Positions 1-9,543 are shown, counted from the first letter of the stretch. The stretch is DNA of 64,000 nucleotides from Marinobacter panjinensis (GCF_005298175.1 NZ_SZYH01000002.1:1-64000); one strand, 5' to 3'. Program-made: numbers and translations. The notes: generated by a model not told the origin, from the sequence alone.

Positions 1-80
1 CCCGAACTCAGCAGTGAAACAGACCAGCGCCGATGGTAGTGTGGCTTCTGCCCATGTGAGAGTAGGTCATCGTCAGGCTC
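1..80 (+). rRNA. rrf: 5S ribosomal RNA, 3' part
   Basis: The first 80 bases match the 3' two thirds of a gammaproteobacterial 5S rRNA: the CCGAACTCAG segment, GCGCCGATGGTAGTGTGG, and the closing GAGAGTAGG...CAGGC. The 5' part lies before the window, so this is the end of an rRNA operon. The exact 3' end (about base 80) is estimated by alignment from memory with E. coli 5S. Confidence 0.93.
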
Positions 81-90
81 TTAATACTGA

Positions 91-125
91 AAAACCCCCG
101 CGGCTTCGCCGACGGGGGTTTTTTA
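91..125 (+). terminator. Rho-independent terminator of the rRNA operon
   Basis: AACCCCCG (93-100) pairs with CGGGGGTT (113-120), with a smaller CGGC/GCCG stem inside, and a run of T follows directly. It sits 12 bases after the 5S end. Confidence 0.9.
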
Positions 126-200
126 TTGCCTGAATCAAAAGTGAAGTTCCGGCGGATAATTCGATGTACTGGCATCATTAACCCCTCACTGGTGACTCAG

Positions 201-209
201 TGATATACT
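201..209 (+). promoter_or_regulatory. Candidate extended -10 promoter for leuA
   Basis: TGATATACT at 201-209 is an extended -10 (TGn plus TATACT) about 40 bases before the leuA start. No convincing -35 lies 16-18 bases upstream, as expected for an extended -10 promoter. No leader peptide with a leucine run or obvious attenuator was seen in 126-249. Confidence 0.4.
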
Positions 210-249
210 GCCCCGAAACACTCGTTAAGTTGCTCCGACGGAGACCGCT

Positions 250-1797
250 ATGTCCGCGACAGACCACCTCGTTATCTTTGATACCACTTTGCGCGACGGC
301 GAACAGAGCCCGGGCGCCACTATGACGAAAGCGGAAAAGCTGCGCATAGCGAAGGTGCTCGAGAAACTCCGTGTTGACGTGATCGAAGCCGGCTTTGCCA
401 TCGCCAGCCAGGGTGACTTTGAAGCGGTGAAAGGTATTGCAGAGTCGATAAAGGGCTCTACCATTTGCAGTCTCGCACGGGCATTGGACAAGGATATTGA
501 TCGTGCGGCGGAAGCGGTGAGGCCAGCTGAGCGGGGCCGCATACATACGTTCATTGCCACCTCTCCCATTCATATGAAACACAAGCTGCAGATGCAGCCC
601 GATGAGGTCGTTGAACAGGCTGTCAGGTCGGTCAAGCGGGCCCGAAGTCATGTGGATGATGTTGAGTTTTCCTGTGAAGATGCTGGCCGTTCCGAGCTGG
701 ACTTTCTGTGCCGCATTATTGAAGCGGCCATTGATGCCGGAGCAACCACCATCAATATCCCTGACACGGTGGGCTATGCCATCCCCGAGCAGTTCGGCGA
801 GACGATCCGTCAGTTGCTTAACCGTGTTCCCAATGCAGATAAAGCCGTTTTTTCCGTCCACTGCCACAACGACCTCGGGCTTGCGGTTGCTAATTCCCTG
901 GCCGCGGTAAGCAGTGGTGCCCGCCAGGTGGAGTGCACCATTAACGGACTGGGCGAGCGGGCTGGCAATGCTTCCCTGGAAGAGTTGGTAATGGCGGTTC
1001 GCACCCGCCAGGATCTTTATACCATCGATACGCGCATTGATACGCAGCACATTGTTCCGGCGTCCCGGCTTGTCTCCACGATCACCGGGTTTCCGGTGCA
1101 GCCTAACAAGGCGATTGTCGGCGCAAACGCTTTTGCCCATGAGTCAGGTATCCACCAGGATGGCGTTCTCAAACATCGCGAAACCTATGAAATCATGCGT
1201 GCTCAGGACGTTGGTTGGCATACCAACAGTCTGGTGCTGGGCAAACACTCTGGCAGGAACGCTTTCCGTTCCCGTCTGCTGGAGCTGGGGATTCAGTTTG
1301 AGACAGAAACCGAGCTCAATGAGGCGTTCACCCGCTTCAAGGCCCTGGCAGATCTGAAACATGAGATTTTTGATGAAGATCTCCAGGCCATCGCCAGCCA
1401 CACCCGCCAGGAAGAAGATGGCCGCTACGGTCTTGTGACAATGCAGGTCTGCTCCGAAACCGGTGTTGTGCCCAGGGCCACCCTGACGCTGTTGATGGAT
1501 GGCAAAGAGCATAAAGTTGAGGCCGAGGGCAGTGGGCCGGTGGATGCGACGTTCAAGGCGATTGAATCCCTGGTGGATTCTGGTTGTAACCTTCAGCTCT
1601 ATTCAGTCAACAATATAACAAGCGGAACCGACGCACAGGGTGAAGTGACTGTGCGGCTCGAGAGGGGGGGCCGCATTGTGAATGGCGTCGGAGCCGATAC
1701 CGATATCATTATTGCTTCTGCAAAGGCTTATATTGAGGCTCTTAACCTGATCAGTAGCGGCGGTGTCAGGCAGCACCCGCAAGGAGCTGACGTCTGA
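250..1797 (+). CDS. leuA: 2-isopropylmalate synthase
   Basis: Condenses acetyl-CoA with 2-oxoisovalerate, the first committed step of leucine biosynthesis, in the cytoplasm. At 515 residues it has the usual length of the E. coli-type enzyme. The HMGL-like TIM barrel shows [13 protein letters not shown] at residues 10-22, where the metal-binding Asp11 and Arg15 lie, and the HCHND metal motif at His204/His206. The SGIHQDG segment follows, then the C-terminal LeuA dimerisation/regulatory domain (about 390-500) that binds leucine for feedback inhibition. The start is ATG with GACGGAGA upstream. It stands directly after an rRNA operon, with leuB/C/D absent nearby, so it is a single-gene locus here. 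Homocitrate or citramalate synthases share the barrel but differ in length and motifs. Confidence 0.97.
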   Translation: MSATDHLVIFDTTLRDGEQSPGATMTKAEKLRIAKVLEKLRVDVIEAGFAIASQGDFEAVKGIAESIKGSTICSLARALDKDIDRAAEAVRPAERGRIHTFIATSPIHMKHKLQMQPDEVVEQAVRSVKRARSHVDDVEFSCEDAGRSELDFLCRIIEAAIDAGATTINIPDTVGYAIPEQFGETIRQLLNRVPNADKAVFSVHCHNDLGLAVANSLAAVSSGARQVECTINGLGERAGNASLEELVMAVRTRQDLYTIDTRIDTQHIVPASRLVSTITGFPVQPNKAIVGANAFAHESGIHQDGVLKHRETYEIMRAQDVGWHTNSLVLGKHSGRNAFRSRLLELGIQFETETELNEAFTRFKALADLKHEIFDEDLQAIASHTRQEEDGRYGLVTMQVCSETGVVPRATLTLLMDGKEHKVEAEGSGPVDATFKAIESLVDSGCNLQLYSVNNITSGTDAQGEVTVRLERGGRIVNGVGADTDIIIASAKAYIEALNLISSGGVRQHPQGADV

Positions 1798-1825
1798 GCA
1801 CTAAAGTCGGTAACGGATCAGCATT

Positions 1826-2650
1826 ATGATGATGTCCGAGGCAGAGCGTCAGTATTATCTTGGGAAGGCTGGTATCCATCTCTGGTACGCCCGTGCTCCC
1901 TTGCCCGGCGCTGCGCCCAGCCCGGAATTCCGGTTTCCGGTGGGCGACAGTGCTCCGGCGCCGGAATCGGATCTGATGGTGCCTCGCTCTTCGCAACCCT
2001 CAATGCCGCGTGTTCGCGATGAGGGTGCTGGCAAAGATCGACTGGCCGGCTTGCAGGCATTGATGGCGAACAGCGAGCCCGATCCGCACAAGCAACCAGA
2101 ACCCGTCAAACCGGAAGAGCCCGTTGTTGCCGCTACCGTCGAGTCGCCGTCTCCTTTAGCTGATGGGCGGTCGGTAGAGGTGGCATCCGTTGCTGATACA
2201 GTTGCTGAACCCGAAACGCAGGGCCAGATTGAAGCGCATCTTGCCTATTGGGTATCAGAACACCTGGTACTTGTCAGCAGTGTGGCTGATGAGGCAAGTG
2301 AGCGACTGCAGCACACGCTGGCTGAAAATATCCTCTTGTCGCTTGGGGAGTCTACCGTGGAAGACTCGCGTCACATCCGCTGGCCAGTATTTGGCAACCC
2401 GCGTGTGCCCGGAAATAGCGTGAATGATTTTCGCCACATCCTTCGTTCTGTCAGCAAGGAGTTCGGTTCCCGTCGGCTGTTGCTGTTGGGGGTTATGGTA
2501 GATGACATGCCTTCAGACCGGTCTGAATGGCTGGCCTCCGCTCTTGGAGTTCCAGCAGTTGATTTTCCCCGCAGTCTGGCCGAACTGGCGGCAGTGCCTG
2601 CCTACAAGCGTGAGCTATGGCAACAGCTCAAAGCTGCTGTGGGAGTCTGA
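1826..2650 (+). CDS. holD: Probable DNA polymerase III psi subunit (HolD-like)
   Basis: A 274-residue protein directly upstream of rimI, the same position holD has in E. coli. Its N-terminus carries KAGIHLWYARAPLPGA (residues 14-29), which resembles the E. coli psi segment QLGITQWSLRRPGAL that contacts the clamp loader. Its C-terminus ends ...RELWQQLKAAVGV (LWQQ at 264-267), matching the LWQQ near the end of E. coli psi. Between them lies a low-complexity Pro/Glu/Val-rich linker (about 35-125) that makes it twice the E. coli length. Psi bridges chi/SSB to the clamp loader. The family is fast evolving, so the call rests on two short motifs plus synteny. Three ATG codons stand in a row at the start; any could be used. 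Confidence 0.72.
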   Translation: MMMSEAERQYYLGKAGIHLWYARAPLPGAAPSPEFRFPVGDSAPAPESDLMVPRSSQPSMPRVRDEGAGKDRLAGLQALMANSEPDPHKQPEPVKPEEPVVAATVESPSPLADGRSVEVASVADTVAEPETQGQIEAHLAYWVSEHLVLVSSVADEASERLQHTLAENILLSLGESTVEDSRHIRWPVFGNPRVPGNSVNDFRHILRSVSKEFGSRRLLLLGVMVDDMPSDRSEWLASALGVPAVDFPRSLAELAAVPAYKRELWQQLKAAVGV

Positions 2651-2653
2651 CTT

Positions 2654-3160
2654 GTGCCCCACGATGCCTACCGCAAGATCGAAGCTGGTACAATAACGAT
2701 CAGGGTCCTGCGCGAGGACGACCTGCCTGACGTACTTAATATCGAATGTCAGGGCTATTCCTTTCCCTGGAGCGAGTCGGTTTTCCGTGGCTGTTTTCGT
2801 CCGGATTACCGGCTTTGGGCTCTGGATATGGGTGACAGGCTGTCGGGTTACGCAGTGGTTGCCTATATGGCGGGTGAGGCGCACCTGCTGAATCTGTGTG
2901 TAGCTGCTGGCCAAAGAAGGTCAGGTGCTGGTCGGCACCTGTTGAGGCACCTGGTTGCGGAATCCGCGCGGGACGGCATGTCGCAGGTTCTCCTGGAGGT
3001 ACGGGACAGTAATGCCAGCGCGTTGGACCTTTATGTCAGCGAAGGCTTCTCTGTAATTGGTCGCAGGCCAGGTTATTACCCAGGGGGGCAAGAGCGCGAA
3101 GACGCGTTGGTGATGGCTCTGCCTGTCGATGGTCGTTCTTCTGCACCAGCCCCACCCTAG
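2654..3160 (+). CDS. rimI: Ribosomal protein S18 N-alpha-acetyltransferase
   Basis: A GNAT-fold acetyltransferase of 168 residues that acetylates the N-terminal alanine of ribosomal protein S18 using acetyl-CoA. The acetyl-CoA loop region [15 protein letters not shown] (about residues 85-99) matches the R/QxxGxG/A motif. The [20 protein letters not shown] and RRPGYYP segments near the C-terminus are typical of RimI. Translation starts at GTG 2654, three bases after the holD stop, so the two genes are probably coupled. A general GNAT is possible, but the holD-rimI pairing supports RimI. Confidence 0.92.
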   Translation: MPHDAYRKIEAGTITIRVLREDDLPDVLNIECQGYSFPWSESVFRGCFRPDYRLWALDMGDRLSGYAVVAYMAGEAHLLNLCVAAGQRRSGAGRHLLRHLVAESARDGMSQVLLEVRDSNASALDLYVSEGFSVIGRRPGYYPGGQEREDALVMALPVDGRSSAPAPP

Positions 3161-3206
3161 CTCCTGCCCATACAGATACGCATTCGCGTGGGTGGGCTAT
3201 TACCCT

Positions 3207-3212
3207 TATAAT
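3207..3212 (+). promoter_or_regulatory. Candidate -10 element for prfC
   Basis: A perfect TATAAT at 3207-3212, 44 bases before the prfC start. The matching -35 region (about 3184) is poor, so strength is uncertain. Confidence 0.35.
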
Positions 3213-3255
3213 AGCGACCGTTTTTACAGTCTCTCCGATTCAGGTTTTACCAATT

Positions 3256-4836
3256 ATGACCAGCCTTGCCAGCGAAGTATCCCATCGCCGCACATTTGCG
3301 ATCATCTCGCATCCGGATGCCGGTAAAACCACGATTACAGAAAAAGTGCTCCTGTTCGGCCAGGCCATACAGAAGGCTGGCACGGTAAAAGGCAAAAAAT
3401 CCGGTCAGCATGCCAAATCCGACTGGATGGAGATGGAAAAAGAGCGCGGTATCTCGGTTACTACCTCGGTGATGCAGTTTCCTTATGGCGGTCGCCTGGT
3501 AAACCTGCTGGATACCCCGGGCCACGAAGACTTCTCCGAGGATACTTATCGCACGTTGACTGCTGTCGACTCCTGTCTGATGGTGATCGACAGTGCGAAA
3601 GGTGTCGAGGAACGGACCATCAAGCTGATGGAGGTAACCCGGCTGCGGGATACCCCGATTCTTACCTTCATGAACAAGCTGGACCGTGAAACCAGGGACC
3701 CAGTGGAGTTGATGGACGAGGTTGAAGAGGTTCTGAAAATCGCCTGTGCACCCATTACCTGGCCCATCGGCATGGGTAAGAATTTCAAGGGTGTTTACCA
3801 CCTGAGCCGGGATGAAGTGATTCTTTACCAGTCCGGACAAGGGCATACGATCCAGGAGAAGCGGGTTATCAACGGCATTGATAACCCGGAGCTGGACACC
3901 GTTCTTGGTGCCTATGCGCAGGAGCTGAGGGATGAGATCGAGCTGGTGAAGGGCGCATCCCATGAGTTTGATCTGGAGGCGTTCCTCGCCGGCGAGCTGA
4001 CACCGGTATTTTTCGGGACAGCCCTGGGCAACTTCGGTGTCGACCACATGCTTGATGGCCTGGTGGAGTGGGCGCCGGAACCGCAGCCACGGGAAACTGA
4101 TCAGCGTCTGGTTGAGCCCGCTGAGGATGTGTTTTCCGGCTTTGTGTTCAAGATCCAGGCCAATATGGACCCACAGCACCGGGATCGCGTGGCGTTTCTG
4201 AGGATTGTTTCAGGGCGATACAACCAGGGTATGAAGGCCCGCCACGTCCGCATTGGCAAGGAGGTCCGTTTTTCCGATGCGCTAACCTTCATGGCAGGGG
4301 ACCGGGAGCAAGCAGGTGAAGCCTTTGCAGGTGACATTATTGGCCTGCACAACCACGGTACGATTCAACTCGGGGACACGTTTACCTCGGGCGAAGATAT
4401 GAAATTCACCGGCATCCCCAACTTCGCGCCGGAACTGTTCCGCCGGATTCGCCTGAAAGACCCGTTGAAGTCCAAGCAGCTGCAGAAAGGCCTGATTCAG
4501 CTTGCCGAAGAAGGCGCTGTTCAGGTATTTCGGCCGTTGCGCAATAACGATCTTATTGTGGGCGCAGTTGGTGTGCTCCAGTTCGATGTGGTGGTCAGCC
4601 GTCTTAAGAGCGAGTACAAGGTAGAGGCGGTATACGAGCCCATCAACGTGGCTACGGCCCGCTGGGTAACGTCGGCTGACGAACGCAAGCTTGACGAGTT
4701 TGAACGCAAGGCCAATGACTTCCTGGCGCTGGATGGCAGTGATCGCCTGACTTACATCGCGCCGACGATGGTCAATTTGCAACTGGCCCAGGAGCGGCAT
4801 CCGGACATAAGCTTCCACAAAACACGGGAGCATTAA
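3256..4836 (+). CDS. prfC: Peptide chain release factor 3
   Basis: A translational GTPase that recycles RF1/RF2 from the ribosome after peptide release. At 526 residues it matches the family. The G domain shows the P-loop SHPDAGKTT (residues 18-26), the switch region [24 protein letters not shown], and the NKLDRE guanine motif. The central part holds the EF-Tu-like domain 2 and the RF3 C-terminal domain ends ...FHKTREH. The ATG start fits the family N-terminus and follows a short intergenic region with a TATAAT element. It is followed after 16 bases by the TatD-type gene. Confidence 0.97.
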   Translation: MTSLASEVSHRRTFAIISHPDAGKTTITEKVLLFGQAIQKAGTVKGKKSGQHAKSDWMEMEKERGISVTTSVMQFPYGGRLVNLLDTPGHEDFSEDTYRTLTAVDSCLMVIDSAKGVEERTIKLMEVTRLRDTPILTFMNKLDRETRDPVELMDEVEEVLKIACAPITWPIGMGKNFKGVYHLSRDEVILYQSGQGHTIQEKRVINGIDNPELDTVLGAYAQELRDEIELVKGASHEFDLEAFLAGELTPVFFGTALGNFGVDHMLDGLVEWAPEPQPRETDQRLVEPAEDVFSGFVFKIQANMDPQHRDRVAFLRIVSGRYNQGMKARHVRIGKEVRFSDALTFMAGDREQAGEAFAGDIIGLHNHGTIQLGDTFTSGEDMKFTGIPNFAPELFRRIRLKDPLKSKQLQKGLIQLAEEGAVQVFRPLRNNDLIVGAVGVLQFDVVVSRLKSEYKVEAVYEPINVATARWVTSADERKLDEFERKANDFLALDGSDRLTYIAPTMVNLQLAQERHPDISFHKTREH

Positions 4837-4852
4837 CTCTCTGGGGTGATGG

Positions 4853-5641
4853 ATGAGGCTCATAGATGCACATTGCCACTTTGATTTCCCGGACTTTGAC
4901 GGGCGTCGCGAGGCCGTGCTTGAAGAGGCTCACAACAGCGGCTTGTCGGGCCTGATTATTCCCGGCGTACGCCGCCATGACTGGGGCAGGGTCAGCCGTA
5001 TTGCCGCGGAGTACGAGGGATTGTATTACTGCCTCGGGATCCATCCCTGGTATGTCGGTGAACATAGCGATGATGACCTCAGCGCCCTGCGCGACGCGCT
5101 TGTGGATCGTCCAGGTCAATGCGTTGCACTGGGAGAGTGTGGGCTCGACCGCCTGCATGGTGTCCTGAAAGACCAGTACCCCTGGTTTGAGGCGCAGGTT
5201 GATATCGCCGCGCAGACACACTTTCCGCTTGTTGTGCACTCGGTGAAGACCCATGATGAGGTCCATGAAGTACTGCGTCGAAAGCGTTTCGCGGGCAGGG
5301 TGCTTGTGCATGGGTTTTCCGGCAGCTACCAGCAGGCATCAAAGCTGATTGATCTGGGCTGCTTTATCGGTGTTGGTGGTGTAATTACCCATCCCCGGGC
5401 CCGGAAAACCCGGGATACCATTGCCCGGTTGCCCGTCGATGCGCTGGTCCTGGAGACAGATGCGCCGGATATGTCGCCGGAGGGTGTGCCTGCGGGGCGT
5501 AATTCTCCGGTTTACTTGTCAATGATCTTCGATGCGCTCGCCGAGTTGCGCGGTGGCGGTCGCGAGGACCTGGCGCACACCCTGCTTGCCAACGTGCAAC
5601 GCCTCTATGGCTGGCACGAAAGCGAGGCATCGGAGCGTTAG
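4853..5641 (+). CDS. TatD family metal-dependent hydrolase (YjjV-like)
   Basis: A 262-residue TIM-barrel metallohydrolase of the TatD DNase family. Metal ligands are visible as DAHCHFD (His7, His9), GECGLD near residue 95, VVHSV (His about 129), VLVHGFSG (His about 154) and ETDAPDM near residue 204. In E. coli the paralogue YjjV lies close to prfC, which fits this position. Family members act as 3'-5' exonucleases or D-aminoacyl-tRNA/nucleic acid hydrolases; the substrate cannot be told from sequence. It probably shares a transcript with prfC. Confidence 0.9.
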   Translation: MRLIDAHCHFDFPDFDGRREAVLEEAHNSGLSGLIIPGVRRHDWGRVSRIAAEYEGLYYCLGIHPWYVGEHSDDDLSALRDALVDRPGQCVALGECGLDRLHGVLKDQYPWFEAQVDIAAQTHFPLVVHSVKTHDEVHEVLRRKRFAGRVLVHGFSGSYQQASKLIDLGCFIGVGGVITHPRARKTRDTIARLPVDALVLETDAPDMSPEGVPAGRNSPVYLSMIFDALAELRGGGREDLAHTLLANVQRLYGWHESEASER

Positions 5642-5687
5642 GGGCCGTTTATTTAACAGGATGAGAGCAGGATACGTGAATAACGAA

Positions 5688-5718
5688 ACAGCCCGCTTCG
5701 GGGTTGGCTTTTTTTTTT
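5688..5718 (+). terminator. Terminator after the tatD-like gene
   Basis: CCCG (5692-5695) pairs with CGGG (5699-5702) around a 3-base loop, with an outer AGCC/GGCT pairing possible. A ten-T run follows at 5709-5718. The right side overlaps the -35 of the rplM promoter. Confidence 0.6.
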
Positions 5719-5732
5719 GGTTCGGATATACT
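5704..5732 (+). promoter_or_regulatory. Promoter of rplM-rpsI
   Basis: TTGGCT (5704-5709), 17-base spacer, TATACT (5727-5732). The leader to rplM is about 145 bases, long enough to hold a regulatory mRNA structure; L13 of E. coli represses its own mRNA, but the site itself is not identified here. Confidence 0.55.
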
Positions 5733-5883
5733 TCGCGCCCTGGCTTTTCAAGGCGATGCCATCATCTCAGCCCCGAATGATGTCACTGCCGCATAACATA
5801 CAGGTAAAGGACCTCCTCCGGATGCCATGCATTTACCGGTGGTGGTTTTTAACGTTTCTTATATAGCGTTCAAGGCGGAATCA

Positions 5884-6312
5884 ATGAAGACTCTGAGTGC
5901 GAAACCAGAAACAGTAACACGTGACTGGTACGTTGTAGACGCAGCCGGCAAGACGCTGGGTCGTCTGTCAACTGAAATCGCCCGTCGTCTGCGGGGCAAG
6001 CATAAGCCTGAGTACACCCCTCATGTCGACACTGGTGATTACATTGTGGTTATCAATGCAGGCCAGGTACGGGTTACCGGCAAAAAGGCATCTGACAAGA
6101 TGTACTACAGTCACACCGGCTTTCCGGGTGGAATCAAGTCCATCAACTTCGAGAAGCTGGTCGACAAGGCTCCTGAGCAAATCATTCAGAAGTCTGTCAA
6201 AGGCATGCTTCCCAATGGCCCGCTCGGGCGTGCCATGTTCAAGAAGCTGAAAATTTATGCCGGCGCTGAGCATCCTCATGCAGCCCAGCAGCCCAAAGAA
6301 CTCGACATTTAA
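5884..6312 (+). CDS. rplM: 50S ribosomal protein L13
   Basis: 142 residues, exactly the E. coli L13 length, starting [20 protein letters not shown]. The conserved [20 protein letters not shown] and the [10 protein letters not shown]...[17 protein letters not shown]-terminus are present. An in-frame extension reaches back to 5827 but adds residues not found in L13, so ATG 5884 is chosen, with GGCGGAA upstream. L13 is an early-assembly large-subunit protein. It is cotranscribed with rpsI, 12 bases downstream. Confidence 0.97.
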   Translation: MKTLSAKPETVTRDWYVVDAAGKTLGRLSTEIARRLRGKHKPEYTPHVDTGDYIVVINAGQVRVTGKKASDKMYYSHTGFPGGIKSINFEKLVDKAPEQIIQKSVKGMLPNGPLGRAMFKKLKIYAGAEHPHAAQQPKELDI

Positions 6313-6324
6313 CGGAAGGCGGAT

Positions 6325-6717
6325 ATGTCTGTAGCACAAAATTACGGTACTGGTCGCCGCAAGTCATCCACGGCTCGGGTTTTTATCAAGCCGGGAAGCG
6401 GTAACATCTCCATCAACGGTCGCACTATCGAGCAGTTCTTCGGTCGTGACACCTTGCGCATGATCGTTCGTCAGCCGCTGGTTGTCGCCGATTCTACTGA
6501 TCGTTTTGATATCAATATCACCGTCAAGGGTGGTGGTAACAGCGGCCAGGCTGGCGCTATTCGCCACGGTCTGACCCGTGCCCTGATGGATTACGACGAA
6601 ACACTGCGCCCTGCGCTGCGCAAAGCGGGTTACGTTACCCGTGATGCCCGTGAGGTTGAGCGGAAGAAAGTCGGTCTGCGCAAGGCGCGTAAGCGTCCTC
6701 AGTTCTCCAAGCGTTAA
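6325..6717 (+). CDS. rpsI: 30S ribosomal protein S9
   Basis: 130 residues, the normal S9 length. It shows [14 protein letters not shown] at the N-terminus, [15 protein letters not shown] in the middle, and the basic tail ending [17 protein letters not shown] whose last arginine contacts P-site tRNA. AAGGCGGAT precedes the ATG. It is second in the rplM-rpsI operon, closed by a strong terminator. Confidence 0.98.
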   Translation: MSVAQNYGTGRRKSSTARVFIKPGSGNISINGRTIEQFFGRDTLRMIVRQPLVVADSTDRFDINITVKGGGNSGQAGAIRHGLTRALMDYDETLRPALRKAGYVTRDAREVERKKVGLRKARKRPQFSKR

Positions 6718-6739
6718 GTTTGCTGGAGCAGACCCGAAG

Positions 6740-6766
6740 AACCCGGTCCGTTGGCCGGGTTTTTTT
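6740..6766 (+). terminator. Rho-independent terminator of rplM-rpsI
   Basis: AACCCGG (6740-6746) pairs with CCGGGTT (6755-6761), followed by a run of T. Confidence 0.9.
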
Positions 6767-6835
6767 ATGGGTCGAGAAAAATCAATATCAATTTGATCCG
6801 GAACAGGTATTGGTCCGGCCTAAGACCTTTCCGAC

Positions 6836-6864
6836 TTGTAAGGGCAGGGTAATTTCATTACCAT
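6836..6864 (+). promoter_or_regulatory. Candidate petABC promoter with palindrome
   Basis: TTGTAA (6836-6841), 17-base spacer, TACCAT (6859-6864), about 95 bases before petA. The perfect inverted repeat GGTAAT-TTC-ATTACC (6848-6862) covers the spacer and the start of the -10, a position suited to an operator. The binding protein is unknown. Confidence 0.35.
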
Positions 6865-6959
6865 TTGAGCGCTTATATTTTTGGGTTGAGAGAAGTCCTT
6901 TTCGATGTGCAGTTTCCCTTCAAACAGGACTGCATGTCGCCTGATGGGAGAAAACCATA

Positions 6960-7556
6960 ATGAATAATGGCGACGTGAGCCAAGGCAGGCGCCGGTTTCT
7001 GATCGGTGCCACGTCGGTGGTTGGTGGTGTCGGCGTCGTCGGTGCGGCCGTACCTTTCGTGGCATCCTGGAATCCCAGTGCCAAAGCGGAAGCGGCCGGT
7101 GCACCGGTCACCGTCAATATCAGTAAACTGGAGCCGGGTCAGCAGATGACCGTTGAGTGGCGCGGCAAGCCGGTGTGGGTCATTCGACGCACCGAAGCCA
7201 TGAATGAGAACATTCTTGAGCTGAACGACCTGGTCAAAGACCCACTTTCGAAGGAGGCCGATCAGCCTGCTTACATCGAAGGCGAGCTTCGTGCCATCAA
7301 GGACGAGTATGCAGTCGTTGTCGGGATCTGCACACACCTGGGTTGCTCTCCGCAGTTCCGGCCTGAAGTGGCCCCCGCAGACCTTGGCGAGGACTGGCTG
7401 GGCGGCTTTTATTGCGCGTGTCACGGTTCAAAGTATGACCTTGCCGGCCGTGTCTATCCGAATCAGCCGGCACCAGCGAACCTTCAGGTGCCTCCCTATC
7501 GCTATGACGACGACAACACCCTGACCGTCGGTCTGGATCCTGAGGGGGCAGCGTAA
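6960..7556 (+). CDS. petA: Cytochrome bc1 complex Rieske iron-sulfur subunit
   Basis: 198 residues. The N-terminus has a twin-arginine-type signal anchor (GRRRFLIG at 9-16, then a Gly/Val-rich membrane span to about 35). The Rieske [2Fe-2S] boxes are CTHLGC (Cys124, His126, Cys129) and CACHG (Cys152/154, His155). It takes electrons from ubiquinol at the Qo site and passes them to cytochrome c1. Its stop overlaps the start of petB (TAATG), indicating coupled translation in petABC. GGGAGA stands upstream of the ATG. Confidence 0.97.
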   Translation: MNNGDVSQGRRRFLIGATSVVGGVGVVGAAVPFVASWNPSAKAEAAGAPVTVNISKLEPGQQMTVEWRGKPVWVIRRTEAMNENILELNDLVKDPLSKEADQPAYIEGELRAIKDEYAVVVGICTHLGCSPQFRPEVAPADLGEDWLGGFYCACHGSKYDLAGRVYPNQPAPANLQVPPYRYDDDNTLTVGLDPEGAA

Positions 7557-8788
7557 TGAACAAGTTAGTGAATTGGGTTGACGAGCGTCTTCCGATTGTT
7601 GAGGCGTGGAACAAGCACCTGGCCAAGTACTACGCGCCCAAAAACTTCAACATGTGGTACTTCTTTGGCTCGCTGGCCATGCTGGTGCTGGTCAATCAGT
7701 TGATTACCGGTATCTGGCTGACCATGAGCTATAACCCCTCCGGCGAGGGAGCCTTTGCCTCAGTGGAATACATCATGCGTGATGTGGAATGGGGCTGGTT
7801 GCTCCGTTACCTGCATTCCACCGGCGCCTCCGCCTTCTTTGTGGTGGTATACCTCCACATGTTCCGTGGCCTGATGTATGGCTCCTACCAGAAGCCCCGT
7901 GAACTGATCTGGATTTTCGGAATGCTGATCTACCTGGTGCTGATGGCAGAAGCGTTCATGGGCTACCTGCTGCCATGGGGGCAGATGTCCTACTGGGGTG
8001 CGCAGGTCATCGTAAACCTCTTTGGTGCCATTCCGGTAATCGGTGACGATCTGTCACTGTGGATTCGCGGTGATTACCTGATTTCCGGTATTACCCTGAA
8101 CCGCTTCTTTGCCTTGCACGTTGTCGCTTTGCCAATTGTTCTCCTCGGCCTGGTGGTGTTGCACATCCTTGCTTTACACGAAGTAGGTTCCAACAACCCT
8201 GACGGTATCGATATCAAGAAGAACAAGGATGAAAACGGTGTGCCCAAAGACGGCATTCCATTCCACCCCTATTACACCGTTCATGATTTAATGGGTGTAG
8301 GCGTATTCTTCTTTATCTTCTTTATCGTGGTGTTCTTCTTCCCCGAGATGGGAGGGCTGTTCCTTGAGAAGCCCAACTTTGAGCCTGCAAACCCCCTCAA
8401 GACACCCGATCACATAGCGCCAGTGTGGTATTTCACCCCGTTCTACGCGATGCTGCGGGCGGTTACCGTTGACCTCTTCGGCCTGGATGCGAAGTTCTGG
8501 GGTGTCGTGGTGATGGGCGGCGCCATCGCCATACTGTTTGTCCTGCCCTGGCTGGACAGGAGCCCGGTGCGTTCCATGCGCTACAAAGGGTGGTTGAGCA
8601 AGATTGCCCTGGCGATCTTTGCCGTCAGCTTCGTAGTCCTGGGTTATCTCGGTATCGTGCCGGCAACAGCGGGTCGTACAACCGTTGCTCAGATTCTGAC
8701 AGCGTTTTACTTCCTCTACTTTATTCTCATGCCGTTCTATACACGCATGGAGAAAACCAAGCCAGTTCCAGAGAGGGTGACAGGATAA
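7556..8788 (+). CDS. petB: Cytochrome b of the bc1 complex
   Basis: 410 residues with eight or nine hydrophobic spans, the full-length cytochrome b (b6 plus subunit-IV-like halves) that holds both b hemes and the Qo and Qi quinone sites. Conserved heme segments are seen in the LLRYLHSTGAS and FFALHVVALP regions. The Qo-site motif usually read as PEWY is PVWY here (Val290), a change also known to me from other gammaproteobacteria. It overlaps petA by one base and petC by one base. Confidence 0.97.
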   Translation: MNKLVNWVDERLPIVEAWNKHLAKYYAPKNFNMWYFFGSLAMLVLVNQLITGIWLTMSYNPSGEGAFASVEYIMRDVEWGWLLRYLHSTGASAFFVVVYLHMFRGLMYGSYQKPRELIWIFGMLIYLVLMAEAFMGYLLPWGQMSYWGAQVIVNLFGAIPVIGDDLSLWIRGDYLISGITLNRFFALHVVALPIVLLGLVVLHILALHEVGSNNPDGIDIKKNKDENGVPKDGIPFHPYYTVHDLMGVGVFFFIFFIVVFFFPEMGGLFLEKPNFEPANPLKTPDHIAPVWYFTPFYAMLRAVTVDLFGLDAKFWGVVVMGGAIAILFVLPWLDRSPVRSMRYKGWLSKIALAIFAVSFVVLGYLGIVPATAGRTTVAQILTAFYFLYFILMPFYTRMEKTKPVPERVTG

Positions 8789-9543
8789 TGAGAAAGCTGA
8801 TATTTGGTCTTTTCATAGCGATCCTGCCGGCTCTCGGGCTGGCAGCCGCTCCAGCCGTTGAACTGGATACGATGGAGCCGGACCACACCAATAAAGCGTC
8901 GCTTCAACGCGGTGCGGCCCTGTTCACCAATTACTGCATGGGGTGTCACTCCATGGAGTACGCCCGCTACAAGCGGGTCTCGGAGGACCTGGGTATTCCT
9001 CAGGAGTTGTATGAGGAAAACCTGATCTTTACAGGCGCGAAAATCGGCGAGCTGATGAAGAATTCCATGAACAAGGATATGGCAGCTGACTGGTTTGGTG
9101 CCCCGCCACCGGACCTGACGCTGGAGTCCCGTCTTCGCGGTGAGGACTGGATCTATTCCTATCTGCGAGGCTTCTACAAGGATGATAGCCGTCCGCTGGG
9201 CGTGAACAATGTTGTCTTCGACAACGTCGGTATGCCTCATGTCATGGCAGATCTGCAAGGCCTGTGCGCTGTTGCGCCGCAAATTGGCGAAGGCGCCAGC
9301 GTTGACCCTCTCAGTGGTGATGTCCGTAACGCGGATACCTGCCCGGAATGGGAAACCGAGGGCTCGATGTCGCCGGCGGAATTCAACAGCGCCATGTACG
9401 ACCTGACCAACTTCATGTCCTACATGGGCGATCCGGTAAAGGTTGAGCGTGAAAGGCTTGGTATGTTCGTCCTGATCTTTGTGGCGATCTTCTTTATCTT
9501 TGCCTACCTGCTTAATCGCGAATACTGGAAGGACGTACACTGA
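8788..9543 (+). CDS. petC: Cytochrome c1
   Basis: 251 residues. A cleavable signal peptide is likely (MRKLIFGLFIAILPALGLAA). The covalent heme site is CMGCH (Cys50, Cys53, His54). A C-terminal span (about 225-245) anchors the protein, with most of it in the periplasm. The frame is open to 8590, but ATG 8788 overlaps the petB stop (TAATG) and gives a normal N-terminus, so that start is used. It passes electrons from the Rieske protein to soluble or membrane cytochrome c. Confidence 0.96.
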   Translation: MRKLIFGLFIAILPALGLAAAPAVELDTMEPDHTNKASLQRGAALFTNYCMGCHSMEYARYKRVSEDLGIPQELYEENLIFTGAKIGELMKNSMNKDMAADWFGAPPPDLTLESRLRGEDWIYSYLRGFYKDDSRPLGVNNVVFDNVGMPHVMADLQGLCAVAPQIGEGASVDPLSGDVRNADTCPEWETEGSMSPAEFNSAMYDLTNFMSYMGDPVKVERERLGMFVLIFVAIFFIFAYLLNREYWKDVH

